30,000 bases of DNA from an uncultured Senegalimassilia sp. (GCF_934632265.1 NZ_CAKTYH010000012.1:1-30000); one strand, 5' to 3'; shown: positions 1 through 7,515, numbered from the stretch's first letter. Notes: generated by a model from the sequence alone, not told the origin. Program-made: numbers and translations.

Positions 1-35
1 TTTCTCTACTGTGCAGATTCTGCACAGTAGAGAAA
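1..35. repeat. 35-nt perfect palindrome, probable par operator or parS-like site
   Basis: Two 17-nt arms pair around a single central T at position 18. The core TGTGCA-N5-TGCACA (10-15 and 21-26) recurs at 176-192, where the 19-nt block 174-192 matches 8-26 at 18 of 19 positions. The site lies about 105 nt upstream of the parA promoter. A palindrome here suits binding by the ribbon-helix-helix domain of ParA or by ParB. It touches the window edge, so it may extend further left. That it binds a partition protein is inference. Confidence 0.6.
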
Positions 36-140
36 CGCGGCCCACTTTGCTCATCAAGAGAATACGTTGATTAGTAATACAATTGAGGTTGAGCTATAAC
101 AAATAATTGTGTGTTTCGGTCTAATACTTGTTAGAATAGC

Positions 141-169
141 TTGATTATCACATTGAAAGTCAGTAAAAT
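141..169 (+). promoter_or_regulatory. parA promoter (sigma70 type)
   Basis: A -35 element TTGATT (141-146) and a -10 element TAAAAT (164-169) are separated by exactly 17 nt. Transcription would start near 176, inside the second operator copy, which fits autorepression of the parAB operon. Confidence 0.7.
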
Positions 170-173
170 GAGC

Positions 174-192
174 ACTGTGCACATTCTGCACA
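174..192. promoter_or_regulatory. Second copy of the par operator, over the parA start site
   Basis: The block TGTGCA-CATTC-TGCACA at 176-192 repeats the core of the palindrome at 1-35 with one changed base in 19. It overlaps the predicted transcription start of parA, the usual place for a repressor site. A bound ribbon-helix-helix ParA would block transcription; this is inferred from position and symmetry only. Confidence 0.6.
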
Positions 193-246
193 ACCCTCAA
201 ATCCAATCGTACATATGTTCGTGTTATACGTTAGACAGGAGCGCAA

Positions 247-1248
247 ATGGCCAGCAGGGCAAAAGTGCGCGGCGGGGAAAAGCAGCAGCAATCTCTGTCG
301 TTGGGTAGGGAAACCGTAGAAGAACTTGAGAAAGAAGCGGAGCGTCGCGGACTGAACAAATCTCAGCTTGCAGACCTGTTGCTGAACGGGCAGCTGACCC
401 AATCCGCCGACAAGCCCACCATCATCTCGATCATGAGCTACAAGGGCGGTGTCGCGAAAACGACCACGAGCACCTGCCTTGCGGTTTGCCTTTCGGAGCT
501 CGGCTACAAGGTTCTGGTTATCGATATGGACGGCCAGGGTAATGTCAGCCAGAGCTTGGGCGTCTACGACCCCCGTTCGGAGGAGGCCTGCATCGCCGAC
601 GTCCTGTACCAGGCAACCCCAAGCTCCCCACGTATGTCGCTGAGCGAGGTCATGCGCACCACCGACTATGAAAACGTGTTTTGCGTCCCTTCGAACTTCC
701 GATTCGCCGACGCGGACACTCGTCTGAAGGCCGAGATTGCCGGCGGCGTAGATACCCGTCTGCTGTACGCAATCGAAGACCTCATCGACGAAACCGCCAA
801 GAGCGGAGAGCGAAAGTTCGACTACATCATCATCGACTGCGGTCCTCGCCTGGATATGACTACCACGAACGCCATTGTTGCGCTGGAGGCTGGCAACAAC
901 GCTTCGCATATCATCATCCCGATCAAAGTGGACGGCTATGCTATCGCGGGCCTTTCGCAGACGATCGATACGATCAACCGCACGGCAAGGGAGCGTCGTC
1001 GTCTGCCGCAGCACTGGAAGATTCTGCAGACGATGATCGAGCGAAATACGTCTGCATACAAATATGGCTGCCAGATGATGAAGGAAGCTATCCCGAACGC
1101 AGAGTACTTCAACACGAAGATCGAGAAGAGCACCGTGGTTCCTGAAGCAAGTTTGGCGATGGAGCCCCTGATCAAGTATGACCCCAACAGCAAACCCGCG
1201 ATTTCGTATCGTCTGTTGGCCCAGGAAATCGAGGAAATGAATGCCTAG
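247..1248 (+). CDS. parA: ParA-family partition ATPase with N-terminal ribbon-helix-helix domain
   Basis: This 333-residue protein is a P-loop ATPase of the ParA/MinD family, which distributes plasmid copies over the nucleoid together with ParB. Visible motifs are the deviant Walker A KGGVAKTT (66-73), the Walker A' segment VIDMDGQGN (91-99) and the Walker B segment YIIIDCGP (193-200). Residues 16-47 read as a ribbon-helix-helix fold: a short SLSL strand, a helix, then GLNKSQLADLLL. Plasmid ParAs usually carry a helix-turn-helix here or nothing, so this domain is unusual and probably binds the palindromes at 1-35 and 174-192. The ATG at 247 follows AGGAG (237-241) at 5 nt. The stop overlaps the parB start by 8 nt, so the two genes are translationally coupled. 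The ATPase family is certain; the operator target is inferred. Confidence 0.92.
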   Translation: MASRAKVRGGEKQQQSLSLGRETVEELEKEAERRGLNKSQLADLLLNGQLTQSADKPTIISIMSYKGGVAKTTTSTCLAVCLSELGYKVLVIDMDGQGNVSQSLGVYDPRSEEACIADVLYQATPSSPRMSLSEVMRTTDYENVFCVPSNFRFADADTRLKAEIAGGVDTRLLYAIEDLIDETAKSGERKFDYIIIDCGPRLDMTTTNAIVALEAGNNASHIIIPIKVDGYAIAGLSQTIDTINRTARERRRLPQHWKILQTMIERNTSAYKYGCQMMKEAIPNAEYFNTKIEKSTVVPEASLAMEPLIKYDPNSKPAISYRLLAQEIEEMNA

Positions 1249-2302
1249 GAACAAGCTACAAGCCGCACTGAAAAACAACGGGGGAGCAATCGCCAACGTA
1301 ACGCCGCGTTACGAGAAACTCACCGATGAGCAAATGCGCCTTGCGGCATTCGAGGCCAGAGACAATCAAGACGGGGCCATCACTGATAAGATGGCCAACA
1401 GCAATCGTCGGAACACGCTGCTGGCCGAAATGGGATTCGACTGGTTCGATATCGACAACCTGAAGCCGAACCCTAACAACAGCTATACCATCACTGACGA
1501 GGATGTGAACAACCTTGCCGGCCTGATTTGGAACAGCAAGGAAGTTGAACCGCTGATTCTGCGAGAAACCGAGGACGGCATCCAGATCATCGATGGCGAG
1601 CGTCGTTGGCGAGCATGCAAACTCCTTGCTGAAAAGTATGGCGATGCATGGCGCATGGTTCCCGGCAGATGCCACAAGCTGGGTGCAGTTTCTGATGAGC
1701 AAGCAAACTTCATCATGCATTCGAGCAACATCGGGCAGCGAAATATCAAGCCATCTGAACGCGCGCAAGGTTTTAGGGTTCTTGCTGACAAACTGGTAGA
1801 GTGGCGCAAAGACGACCCATCCCTGAAGGGCGTGAACACGAAAACGTACCTCGCAGAGCACTTTGGAGTGTCTGAACGAACTGCACAGGTGTTGCTGAAC
1901 ATTGCAAGGAACCTTTCGAAAGAAGGCAACGATCTCCTAGATGCAGGAAGCATCACGCAATCCCAGGCAGAAGCCTTGTCTAAGCTCACGAGCGTGCAGC
2001 AAGAAAGCGTGATCAACGCCGTCCACAAAGAAGAATTGACTGCAGAGGAGATAACAACCCTCATTGAAGCAGCAAAAACTTCTAAGCAGGAGCAGCCGAT
2101 TGAAGAGCTTGTTGCAGCGACGCAAACCAAAACGCTCGAAAAAGCCGTACGAGAGTCCAAAGCACCAAAGGATGTTAACGGCTACCTAAAAACAGCGAGG
2201 AACGCTCTCCGACACGCTGAAAGCGCGAAAGGAGAAGCAGACTTCAAGCTGCTAGGAGAAATCAAAGCCCTGGTGCGTTCGATAGAGAAATCACTCGATT
2301 AA
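1241..2302 (+). CDS. parB: ParB-family partition protein
   Basis: A 353-residue centromere-binding partner of ParA. The ParB/Srx-type domain holds the signature GERRWRA (119-125), followed by NIGQRNIKPSERAQGF (163-178), matching the conserved N-x-QR / E-A region of ParB CTPase domains. A helix-turn-helix occupies about 201-222 (YLAEHFGVSERTAQVLLNIA). The remainder is helical with a likely C-terminal dimerisation part. The gene overlaps parA by 8 nt and shares its promoter. A strong hairpin terminator follows at 2341. The last 12 nt overlap the 3' end of the convergent rep frame, which is odd and is treated as a finding. Its centromere is not proven; the palindromes upstream of parA are the obvious candidates. 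Confidence 0.92.
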   Translation: MPRNKLQAALKNNGGAIANVTPRYEKLTDEQMRLAAFEARDNQDGAITDKMANSNRRNTLLAEMGFDWFDIDNLKPNPNNSYTITDEDVNNLAGLIWNSKEVEPLILRETEDGIQIIDGERRWRACKLLAEKYGDAWRMVPGRCHKLGAVSDEQANFIMHSSNIGQRNIKPSERAQGFRVLADKLVEWRKDDPSLKGVNTKTYLAEHFGVSERTAQVLLNIARNLSKEGNDLLDAGSITQSQAEALSKLTSVQQESVINAVHKEELTAEEITTLIEAAKTSKQEQPIEELVAATQTKTLEKAVRESKAPKDVNGYLKTARNALRHAESAKGEADFKLLGEIKALVRSIEKSLD

Positions 2303-3835
2303 ACGCATCGTATGGAAGTAACGGCAAACGGCCAGTATGAAACCCTCCCAACGAGTGACAAAAACACTTGTAGGGAGGGTTTTTGTCATAGGAAAACGAA
2401 ACAAAGACAGAAACGAGGGAGTAACAAGAAAAGGTAGAAAAGGTAAAGAGGTGGGTAACAAGCACTTCTTAAACTCGTATGACAAAAAATTGCATGCAGC
2501 TAGTACTTTCTTGTTATAACGTGTGGTGCTCACCAAGACTGGTTGGCGTTGGGTTTGCTTATAGGAGCTAATGACCGCAGCTACAGTCCTGACCGAGCAC
2601 ACAACTTGTTTTGCTATCGAAGCATACGTATGTGAACCTTGACGGAACAAGGCCACGATACGAGCGTTTCTCTGCTCGCGTTTCGCTTTGGTTATGCGTT
2701 TGGCTTCTTTGCGTAGAACCGATCGCTTTGATTCAAAGAAGTTGATAGCCATTTCTTCTTCAAGTGTCATGCCCAGAAGCTCACGAAGGCGATTCGCGCC
2801 GATCAGGTAATAACCTTGCTCTCCGCGCAGGTTGGTGACGGAGTCGACCGATTTGATGATCCCGTCCAGCTCGCTTTGATTGAGCGGGTTGATGAACGCG
2901 TTGTTGAAGTCGATTAATTTTCGTTGGGCAATTTCATGCGGATACACCTGAACTGCCGTGTTGTAGAACACGAACGACATGAGCTCGCGGTTTCCTTCGC
3001 AGTTGAAATTGCGAAGCTTTTGGAGTTCGGTGATCTTCGCCAGTCGGCTGTTCATCATCGGCTGATAATTCAGGACTGATGCAGTCTTTTTGAACGCTCG
3101 CTTGAGGTTATTGCTGCGAATCGGTTCCGCAGCATGTGCACTTGCAAAGCTGGAGAGTCCCGACAAGCTGTACAGCGCATCGAGGGAGTAGTCACACAGT
3201 GTGGCGAAACGTCCTGCTTTTGCGTTGTAGGTTCCAGGGATGCGGGAAACGCGGGAAACGTCGAACGTTGCGCGATCCACCGAGATGCCCTGAATAGGGG
3301 AGATGACGGAATCAAGCAACGAGGCCATGCGTTTCTGCACGTTTTCGAACAGCTTCACTGATTTGATGTTGACCTGGCCGTTTGCGTTCACGCGGTACGG
3401 AATCGACCGCGTGAGAACATAGAACAGCTGCACGCCTCGACCGGAATCGATGGTCATAGTGGGTTGAGGAAGAACGCCATCCGCGACAGCATGCTTAAGC
3501 GTGCTGAGCGTTTGGGATACGATAGCGCGGGTTTCCCGAAGGCCCTGATCATGGCAGTCGAGATCGAAGAACAGTGCGTTCAGCTGCCTGACCTGCTCCG
3601 ATTTACGGCATGCCGAAGTGAACCCGTTGTGGGTCATGTAATAGGCGGACTTCGTGTTGAAGCCCATAGCCGGAAGCGATTCGCTTTTCACTGCGGTGTC
3701 CTCCCAGGACCCGCTGGCGTCAGACGAGACCACGTAGTAGCTGTTGCGGTCGTCATGCGTGATAAGCGTGCGGAAAATCTCCCACTCGCTTCCTTGCATG
3801 TGGGGGACCGCCGCACCAACTGGTGGTTGAGGCAT
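2291..3835 (-). CDS. rep: Plasmid-type replication initiator with primase (AEP/RepB-like) domain
   Basis: A protein of about 514 residues resembling RepB-type primases of the archaeo-eukaryotic primase fold, which prime or initiate plasmid replication. Visible motifs are FFDLDCHD (89-96, metal-binding DxD), SGRGVQLFY (131-139) and D187 with RIPGTYNAK (198-206). A helix-turn-helix follows near 398-425 (YASIAKQVVCSVRTVAAVI). I start it at the ATG whose first base is 3835, because AAGGG lies 6 nt upstream. An in-frame ATG at 3943 adds 36 residues without a ribosome site. The last 89 residues look like translated non-coding DNA and pass through the parB terminator, so the original stop may have been lost. 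The gene faces parAB and lies beside a predicted antisense RNA. The family is fairly sure; both ends are uncertain. Confidence 0.78.
   Translation of the reverse strand: MPQPPVGAAVPHMQGSEWEIFRTLITHDDRNSYYVVSSDASGSWEDTAVKSESLPAMGFNTKSAYYMTHNGFTSACRKSEQVRQLNALFFDLDCHDQGLRETRAIVSQTLSTLKHAVADGVLPQPTMTIDSGRGVQLFYVLTRSIPYRVNANGQVNIKSVKLFENVQKRMASLLDSVISPIQGISVDRATFDVSRVSRIPGTYNAKAGRFATLCDYSLDALYSLSGLSSFASAHAAEPIRSNNLKRAFKKTASVLNYQPMMNSRLAKITELQKLRNFNCEGNRELMSFVFYNTAVQVYPHEIAQRKLIDFNNAFINPLNQSELDGIIKSVDSVTNLRGEQGYYLIGANRLRELLGMTLEEEMAINFFESKRSVLRKEAKRITKAKREQRNARIVALFRQGSHTYASIAKQVVCSVRTVAAVISSYKQTQRQPVLVSTTRYNKKVLAACNFLSYEFKKCLLPTSLPFLPFLVTPSFLSLFRFPMTKTLPTSVFVTRWEGFILAVCRYFHTMRLIE
2341..2385 (+). 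terminator. Rho-independent terminator of parAB
   Basis: The arms 2341-2357 and 2365-2381 pair over 17 positions with one A-A mismatch and one G-U pair, around a 7-nt loop, and are followed by T residues (2382-2384). It ends the parAB transcript and may weakly stop rep on the other strand. The rep reading frame runs through it. Confidence 0.8.
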
Positions 3836-3931
3836 ACTGCACCCTTCGCGACCTGCGGAAACGCAGTCGCTTTCTAGTCGAATGTATTCCGTTTTCGACA
3901 ATGAAAAAAAGGGTGCAAAAACAAGAACGCC

Positions 3932-3960
3932 TTGTGAGCGCATGTTCTAAGTGGTAAAAT
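3932..3960 (+). promoter_or_regulatory. Promoter for the small antisense RNA
   Basis: TTGTGA (3932-3937) and TAAAAT (3955-3960) are spaced by exactly 17 nt, an excellent sigma70 promoter. No protein gene lies downstream before the terminator at 4001, which points to a short untranslated RNA starting near 3967. Confidence 0.7.
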
Positions 3961-3966
3961 ATCACC

Positions 3967-4034
3967 TGTGAGTGAGTGGTCGATACTTGATCACTTAGGC
4001 AACCCCCTAGTTGGCGCTAGGGGGTTCTTTTTTT
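3967..4034 (+). ncRNA. Predicted antisense RNA opposite the rep leader
   Basis: A strong promoter (3932-3960) and an intrinsic terminator (4001-4034) bound a transcript of about 68 nt with no reading frame. Besides the terminator stem it can form a 5' hairpin in which AGTGGTC pairs with GATCACT (one G-U pair) around a short loop, between about 3975 and 3996. Two stem-loops and this size are typical of plasmid copy-number RNAs. The predicted rep transcript starts near 4089 on the other strand and would be fully complementary to it. The function, repression of rep, is inferred from this geometry. Confidence 0.6.
4001..4034 (+). terminator. Rho-independent terminator of the small RNA
   Basis: Perfect 10-nt arms AACCCCCTAG (4001-4010) and CTAGGGGGTT (4017-4026) around a 6-nt loop are followed by CTTTTTTT (4027-4034). 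It is a textbook intrinsic terminator on the plus strand only. Confidence 0.9.
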
Positions 4035-4095
4035 GTTGTCGATGCAAGCGGGAGCTATGTTGGCGCATAGGTATCCACGCTTGTTACCTGCACAG

Positions 4096-4123
4096 TCTAT
4101 AACAAGAAACACTTCGCTGTCCA
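4096..4123 (-). promoter_or_regulatory. Candidate rep promoter with overlapping operator
   Basis: On the reverse strand TGGACA (4123-4118) and TATAGA (4101-4096) are 16 nt apart, giving a start near 4089 and a rep leader of about 250 nt. An inverted repeat, CTTGTTA at 4080-4086 with TAACAAG at 4100-4106, brackets the -10 and start. The sequence CTGCACAGT (4088-4096) between them is a half-site of the par operator. The elements match consensus moderately well. Confidence 0.5.
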
Positions 4124-4403
4124 CATTGTTTTGTTATGAAAACGGGCAAAAGGGCTTGATTCGACTTCGCGTTGGTGGTTGTTGCGTGCTCGAAGCGGTT
4201 GCGAAACTGTCACAAAACTAGCTTCTCGCCTGGTGTTTTCTGATTGATAGATATAGCTAACCGAGAAATTGTTGCAACTTGTTTCCGAATGGGAAAAAAT
4301 TGTTATAGTTTGTTGGCCGAACGCCGGTTGACGGTGCTTGGGAGTCGGGCTTTAGCGTATGATATGCAGTCAAAGATCGCTGGAGTCTGAGAGGAGCCTT
4401 GGG
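4124..4403. other. AT-rich junction between the replicon module and upp
   Basis: No gene is visible in this stretch. It contains two further TTGTTAT motifs (4131-4137, 4300-4306) and a GTTGCAAC palindrome (4271-4278). Candidate upp promoters are TTGTTT (4279-4284) with TTATAG (4303-4308) at 18 nt, and an isolated good -10 TATGAT (4358-4363). The right boundary of the plasmid-like module should lie here, but I see no flanking direct repeat. Confidence 0.4.
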
Positions 4404-5054
4404 ATGGAAGAGATGCGATTAGCTGACGAGCGACTGAATGTGCTCGAGCATCCCCTTATCGCCGATAAGATGTCGATTATGCGCGACGCTTCCACGGCTC
4501 CCTCCCAGTTTCGCCAGCTTGTGCATGAAGTGGCCATGCTGGAAGTGTATGAGGCTTCGCGTGATTTGGCTACGGAGCCTGTTGAGGTGGATACGCCTTT
4601 GCAACGTACGGTTGGGAAGCGGATCGCGGGCGAGAATCTTGCCGTGGTGCCGATCCTTCGTGCGGGCATGGGCATGCTGGACGGGGTTCTTTCCGCGATA
4701 CCCTCTGCTACGGTTGGGGTGTTGGGCATGGAGCGCGATGAGCAGACGCATCAGCCGCGCGAGTGTTACGCGAAGATGCCGAAGGGCATTGCCGACAGAA
4801 CGGTGTTTTTGATCGACCCTATGTTGGCGACGGGCGGCAGTGCGCTTTCTGCCATCCATTATCTGCGAGAGCGGGGCGTTCGCGATATCCGATTCCTGGT
4901 GCTGGTTGCTGCTCCTGAAGGGGTTCGCGCCGTTTTGCAAGAGGATTCCGATGTTCGCATCTGGACGTGCGCGCTGGACGATGGGCTGAACGAGCAGGCA
5001 TATATCCTTCCCGGTTTGGGCGATGCGGGTGACCGCATCTTCGGCACTTTGTAG
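4404..5054 (+). CDS. upp: Uracil phosphoribosyltransferase
   Basis: This 216-residue cytosolic enzyme makes UMP from uracil and PRPP for pyrimidine salvage. The PRPP-binding loop LIDPMLATGGS (136-146) and the C-terminal uracil-binding signature GDAGDRIFGT are both present, and the length fits the family (about 208-210). I start at the ATG at 4404 because AGGAG (4392-4396) sits 7 nt before it; an ATG at 4359 would add 15 residues without a ribosome site or homology. An amidotransferase gene follows after 8 nt, so the two are likely co-transcribed. Identification is secure. Confidence 0.96.
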   Translation: MEEMRLADERLNVLEHPLIADKMSIMRDASTAPSQFRQLVHEVAMLEVYEASRDLATEPVEVDTPLQRTVGKRIAGENLAVVPILRAGMGMLDGVLSAIPSATVGVLGMERDEQTHQPRECYAKMPKGIADRTVFLIDPMLATGGSALSAIHYLRERGVRDIRFLVLVAAPEGVRAVLQEDSDVRIWTCALDDGLNEQAYILPGLGDAGDRIFGTL

Positions 5055-5062
5055 GGGGCGTT

Positions 5063-5992
5063 ATGGAAAGCGTGCAGCGTCCTGTCAGCATCGAGGAGAT
5101 CGCCACGAAAGCGATGGGTGCATCGCGGCCGGTCATCGGCATCGTGCCGACGTATGACCCGAACGAGGGCATCCTTCGCATGAACAACCACTACGCGCAG
5201 GCCATCGTCGCTGCGGGAGGGGCGCCGCTGATCGTCCCGTTCACCAGCGATGTCAGCGTGTATGAATCGCTGTTGCCGCGCATCGACGGTTTCGTGCTGT
5301 CGGGAGGCCAGGATATCAGCCCCGTTCGATACGGCGGCGATATCACCTATGGCAAGCTTTCCGAGCTGACGCCCGAGCGCGAGGAAGTGGAGTATCTGCT
5401 GCTCAGCTACGCGTATCAGTTCGACTATCCATTGCTGGGCATCTGTCGCGGCATGCAGATGATCAACGTGTTCTTCGGGGGTACGTTGTATCTTGACCTG
5501 GAGGAGCAGTTCGATGGCATGTGCGCCGCCGACGATGTCCCCGTGCCGACAGAGGGCGTGCAAACGCAATCGGGCGCGCGCGTGAACCATTGGCAGACCA
5601 AGGAATACGGGCATCCTACCCATACGGTTTCGATCATGCGCTCTAGCAAGCTCGGCGAGATCTTGGGCTGTGATTCCGCTGCGGTGAATTCCATGCATCA
5701 TCAGGGCGTTCGTGCGCTGCCTCCGAATTTGGCGGCTGCGGCCTACGGGCCCGATGGCCTGGTGGAGGGCGTGGAGGCGAAGGATTGCCGCTTCCTTATG
5801 GGCGTGCAGTGGCACCCCGAGTACTTCGTGGAGGACGGCGGTCATATGGCGCCGCTGTTCCGTGCTTTGATCGATGAGGCGCGACAGATGCGTTGTCGCG
5901 AGGGGCGCTGCCATGATTGCCTGCGCATCGATCGCGAGGAATGCGACCCGAATGCCGTGTGGCCTGCGGTCAAGTTCGCGGATTATATCTAG
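5063..5992 (+). CDS. Class-I glutamine amidotransferase, peptidase C26 (PuuD-like gamma-glutamyl hydrolase)
   Basis: This 309-residue protein has the catalytic nucleophile in GICRGMQ (C128) and the His/Glu pair in GVQWHPEYF (H251, E253), plus MHHQGVRAL typical of the PuuD / gamma-glutamyl-GABA hydrolase group. Such enzymes hydrolyse gamma-glutamyl amides, for example in polyamine breakdown; the true substrate cannot be read from the sequence. It starts at ATG 5063 after a GGGGG ribosome site, 8 nt behind upp. The last 30 residues carry an unusual cysteine cluster, C278, C283, C286 and C294, which could bind a metal or iron-sulfur cluster and is not part of the usual fold. Confidence 0.85.
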   Translation: MESVQRPVSIEEIATKAMGASRPVIGIVPTYDPNEGILRMNNHYAQAIVAAGGAPLIVPFTSDVSVYESLLPRIDGFVLSGGQDISPVRYGGDITYGKLSELTPEREEVEYLLLSYAYQFDYPLLGICRGMQMINVFFGGTLYLDLEEQFDGMCAADDVPVPTEGVQTQSGARVNHWQTKEYGHPTHTVSIMRSSKLGEILGCDSAAVNSMHHQGVRALPPNLAAAAYGPDGLVEGVEAKDCRFLMGVQWHPEYFVEDGGHMAPLFRALIDEARQMRCREGRCHDCLRIDREECDPNAVWPAVKFADYI

Positions 5993-6322
5993 TTCGACGG
6001 CTGGGACATTCGGGGTCGCAGGTTTCGCGAAAGGGCTCGATGTGTTAGCGAGCTATGCGCTTGCATAAGGATTCGTGTGGGACCCAGGAGCTGTGTGAGG
6101 GCGTGTTTTGCGGCTGGGTTTGGTGGGTCGCAGGGCTGCTTTTCGGCAGCGAAGCGGAATCTGCGAAGCTCACGAGCGTGCTTGTCGGTTAGGTATTTGA
6201 GCGAGCGGTTTATTGCTACGCTGAGCGTAGGTCTGCGTGCGTTTGCGAGCAGCTTCGCCGATAAGCGCGATGTGTGTTTCGGTAATAGTGCAGCAGTTGG
6301 TTGTTTGAAGGAGTAATCCCAG
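5993..6322. other. Intergenic region before mnmA, no gene seen
   Basis: The open frames here are short and do not resemble proteins. A 15-nt inverted repeat, CTACGCT-G-AGCGTAG, lies at 6216-6230. The only clear functional site is AGGAG at 6309-6313, which serves mnmA. No convincing promoter or structured RNA was recognised. Confidence 0.4.
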
Positions 6323-7477
6323 GTGGATGGTGAAATGCGAGAGCGTGTGCTGGTTGCGATGAGCGGCGGGGTGGACAGCTCCGTTGCGGCGCTGCTGCTT
6401 CGCGACGCGGGCTATGATGCAACGGGCGTCACCATGAAGCTGTTCGACAACGAGGTTGCCGGCGCCGGGGGCGCGTGCGTGGTGGGCGAGAGCACCTGCT
6501 GCAGCCAAAGCGATGTGGAGGACGCCCGTCAGGTGGCGTTCGGGCTGGGGCTCGAGCACTTCACGTTCAACTTCACGGGAACGTTCGGCTGCGAGGTGAT
6601 CGATCGGTTCTGCGATGCGTACCTGCACGGCCGCACGCCGAACCCGTGCATCGACTGCAACAGGTATCTGAAGTTCGCCGCTTTGCAGCGCCGCCGTGCG
6701 CAGCTTGGTTTCGACTATGTGGCGACCGGCCATTATGCGCGCCGGGCATTCAACGAGCGAACGGGCCGCTTCGAGCTTCGCCGCGGGCTGGATGAGGCGA
6801 AAGACCAGAGCTATGTACTGTATCACCTGACGCAAGATGACTTGGCGCATATGTTGTTTCCGCTGGGAGAGCTAACGAAACCGCAGGTGAGAGAGCTGGC
6901 GGAGAAGCATTCGTTCGGAAACGCCCACAAGGCGGAAAGCCAGGATATCTGCTTCGTGCCCGATGGCGATTATGCGTCGTTCATTGCAAGGTATATGGGG
7001 TTCGGGGACGATGCCGCGCGTGATGACGGTAAGGAGTCGTCGGTTCCTGCGGCGTTCGAGCCTGGGGATATCGTTGACGTTGACGGCAAGGTGCTTGGGC
7101 GGCATAGCGGGCTGGTCCATTACACGATAGGGCAGCGCAAGGGTATCGGCATTGCTGCGCCCGAGCCGTTGTACGTGGTTGGCAAGGACGCCGGCGAGAA
7201 CGTGCTGGTGGTAGGCCCGCGCAGCGAGCTGGGGGTGCGCGAGGTGCGTGCCGGGGATGTGAACCTGATTTCGGTGGCGGAGCTTGATAGGCCATTGCGC
7301 GTTACGGCGAAAACCCATTACCGTCAACGAGCGCAGGCTGCCGAGGCGGTTATGGAAGGCGATCAGCTGGTGGTTCGCTTCGATGAGTCGGTTGCTCGTC
7401 CGGCGGCGGGGCAGTCGCTGGTGCTCTACGATGGCGATGCCGTTGTGGGTGGCGGCACGATAGAGGCCAGCGAATAG
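6323..7477 (+). CDS. mnmA: tRNA-specific 2-thiouridylase MnmA
   Basis: The 384-residue enzyme places sulfur on C2 of wobble uridine 34 in tRNAs for Lys, Glu and Gln, using ATP and persulfide sulfur from a cysteine desulfurase. Visible are the ATP-pyrophosphatase loop SGGVDSS (14-20), the first active cysteine in TPNPCIDCN (C109) and the second in SQDICFV (C210). I use the GTG at 6323 because AGGAG (6309-6313) lies 9 nt upstream; the next in-frame ATG at 6335 is 21 nt away. Unlike many genomes, the desulfurase is not adjacent; one is encoded at 21294. A strong two-way terminator follows. Identification is secure. Confidence 0.96.
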   Translation: MDGEMRERVLVAMSGGVDSSVAALLLRDAGYDATGVTMKLFDNEVAGAGGACVVGESTCCSQSDVEDARQVAFGLGLEHFTFNFTGTFGCEVIDRFCDAYLHGRTPNPCIDCNRYLKFAALQRRRAQLGFDYVATGHYARRAFNERTGRFELRRGLDEAKDQSYVLYHLTQDDLAHMLFPLGELTKPQVRELAEKHSFGNAHKAESQDICFVPDGDYASFIARYMGFGDDAARDDGKESSVPAAFEPGDIVDVDGKVLGRHSGLVHYTIGQRKGIGIAAPEPLYVVGKDAGENVLVVGPRSELGVREVRAGDVNLISVAELDRPLRVTAKTHYRQRAQAAEAVMEGDQLVVRFDESVARPAAGQSLVLYDGDAVVGGGTIEASE

Positions 7478-7515
7478 GTCGCTTAGACGGCTTGTTGAGC
7501 TGGGACTTCAAAAAG

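Noticed and set aside
208..221. LexA-like sequence CGTACATATGTTCG in the parA leader
   Set aside because: One mismatch in a conserved half-site base and downstream of the predicted start; too weak without conservation data.
6077..6316. Short open frame before mnmA
   Set aside because: Cys/Arg/Ser-rich with no ribosome site; it ends inside the mnmA ribosome-binding region.
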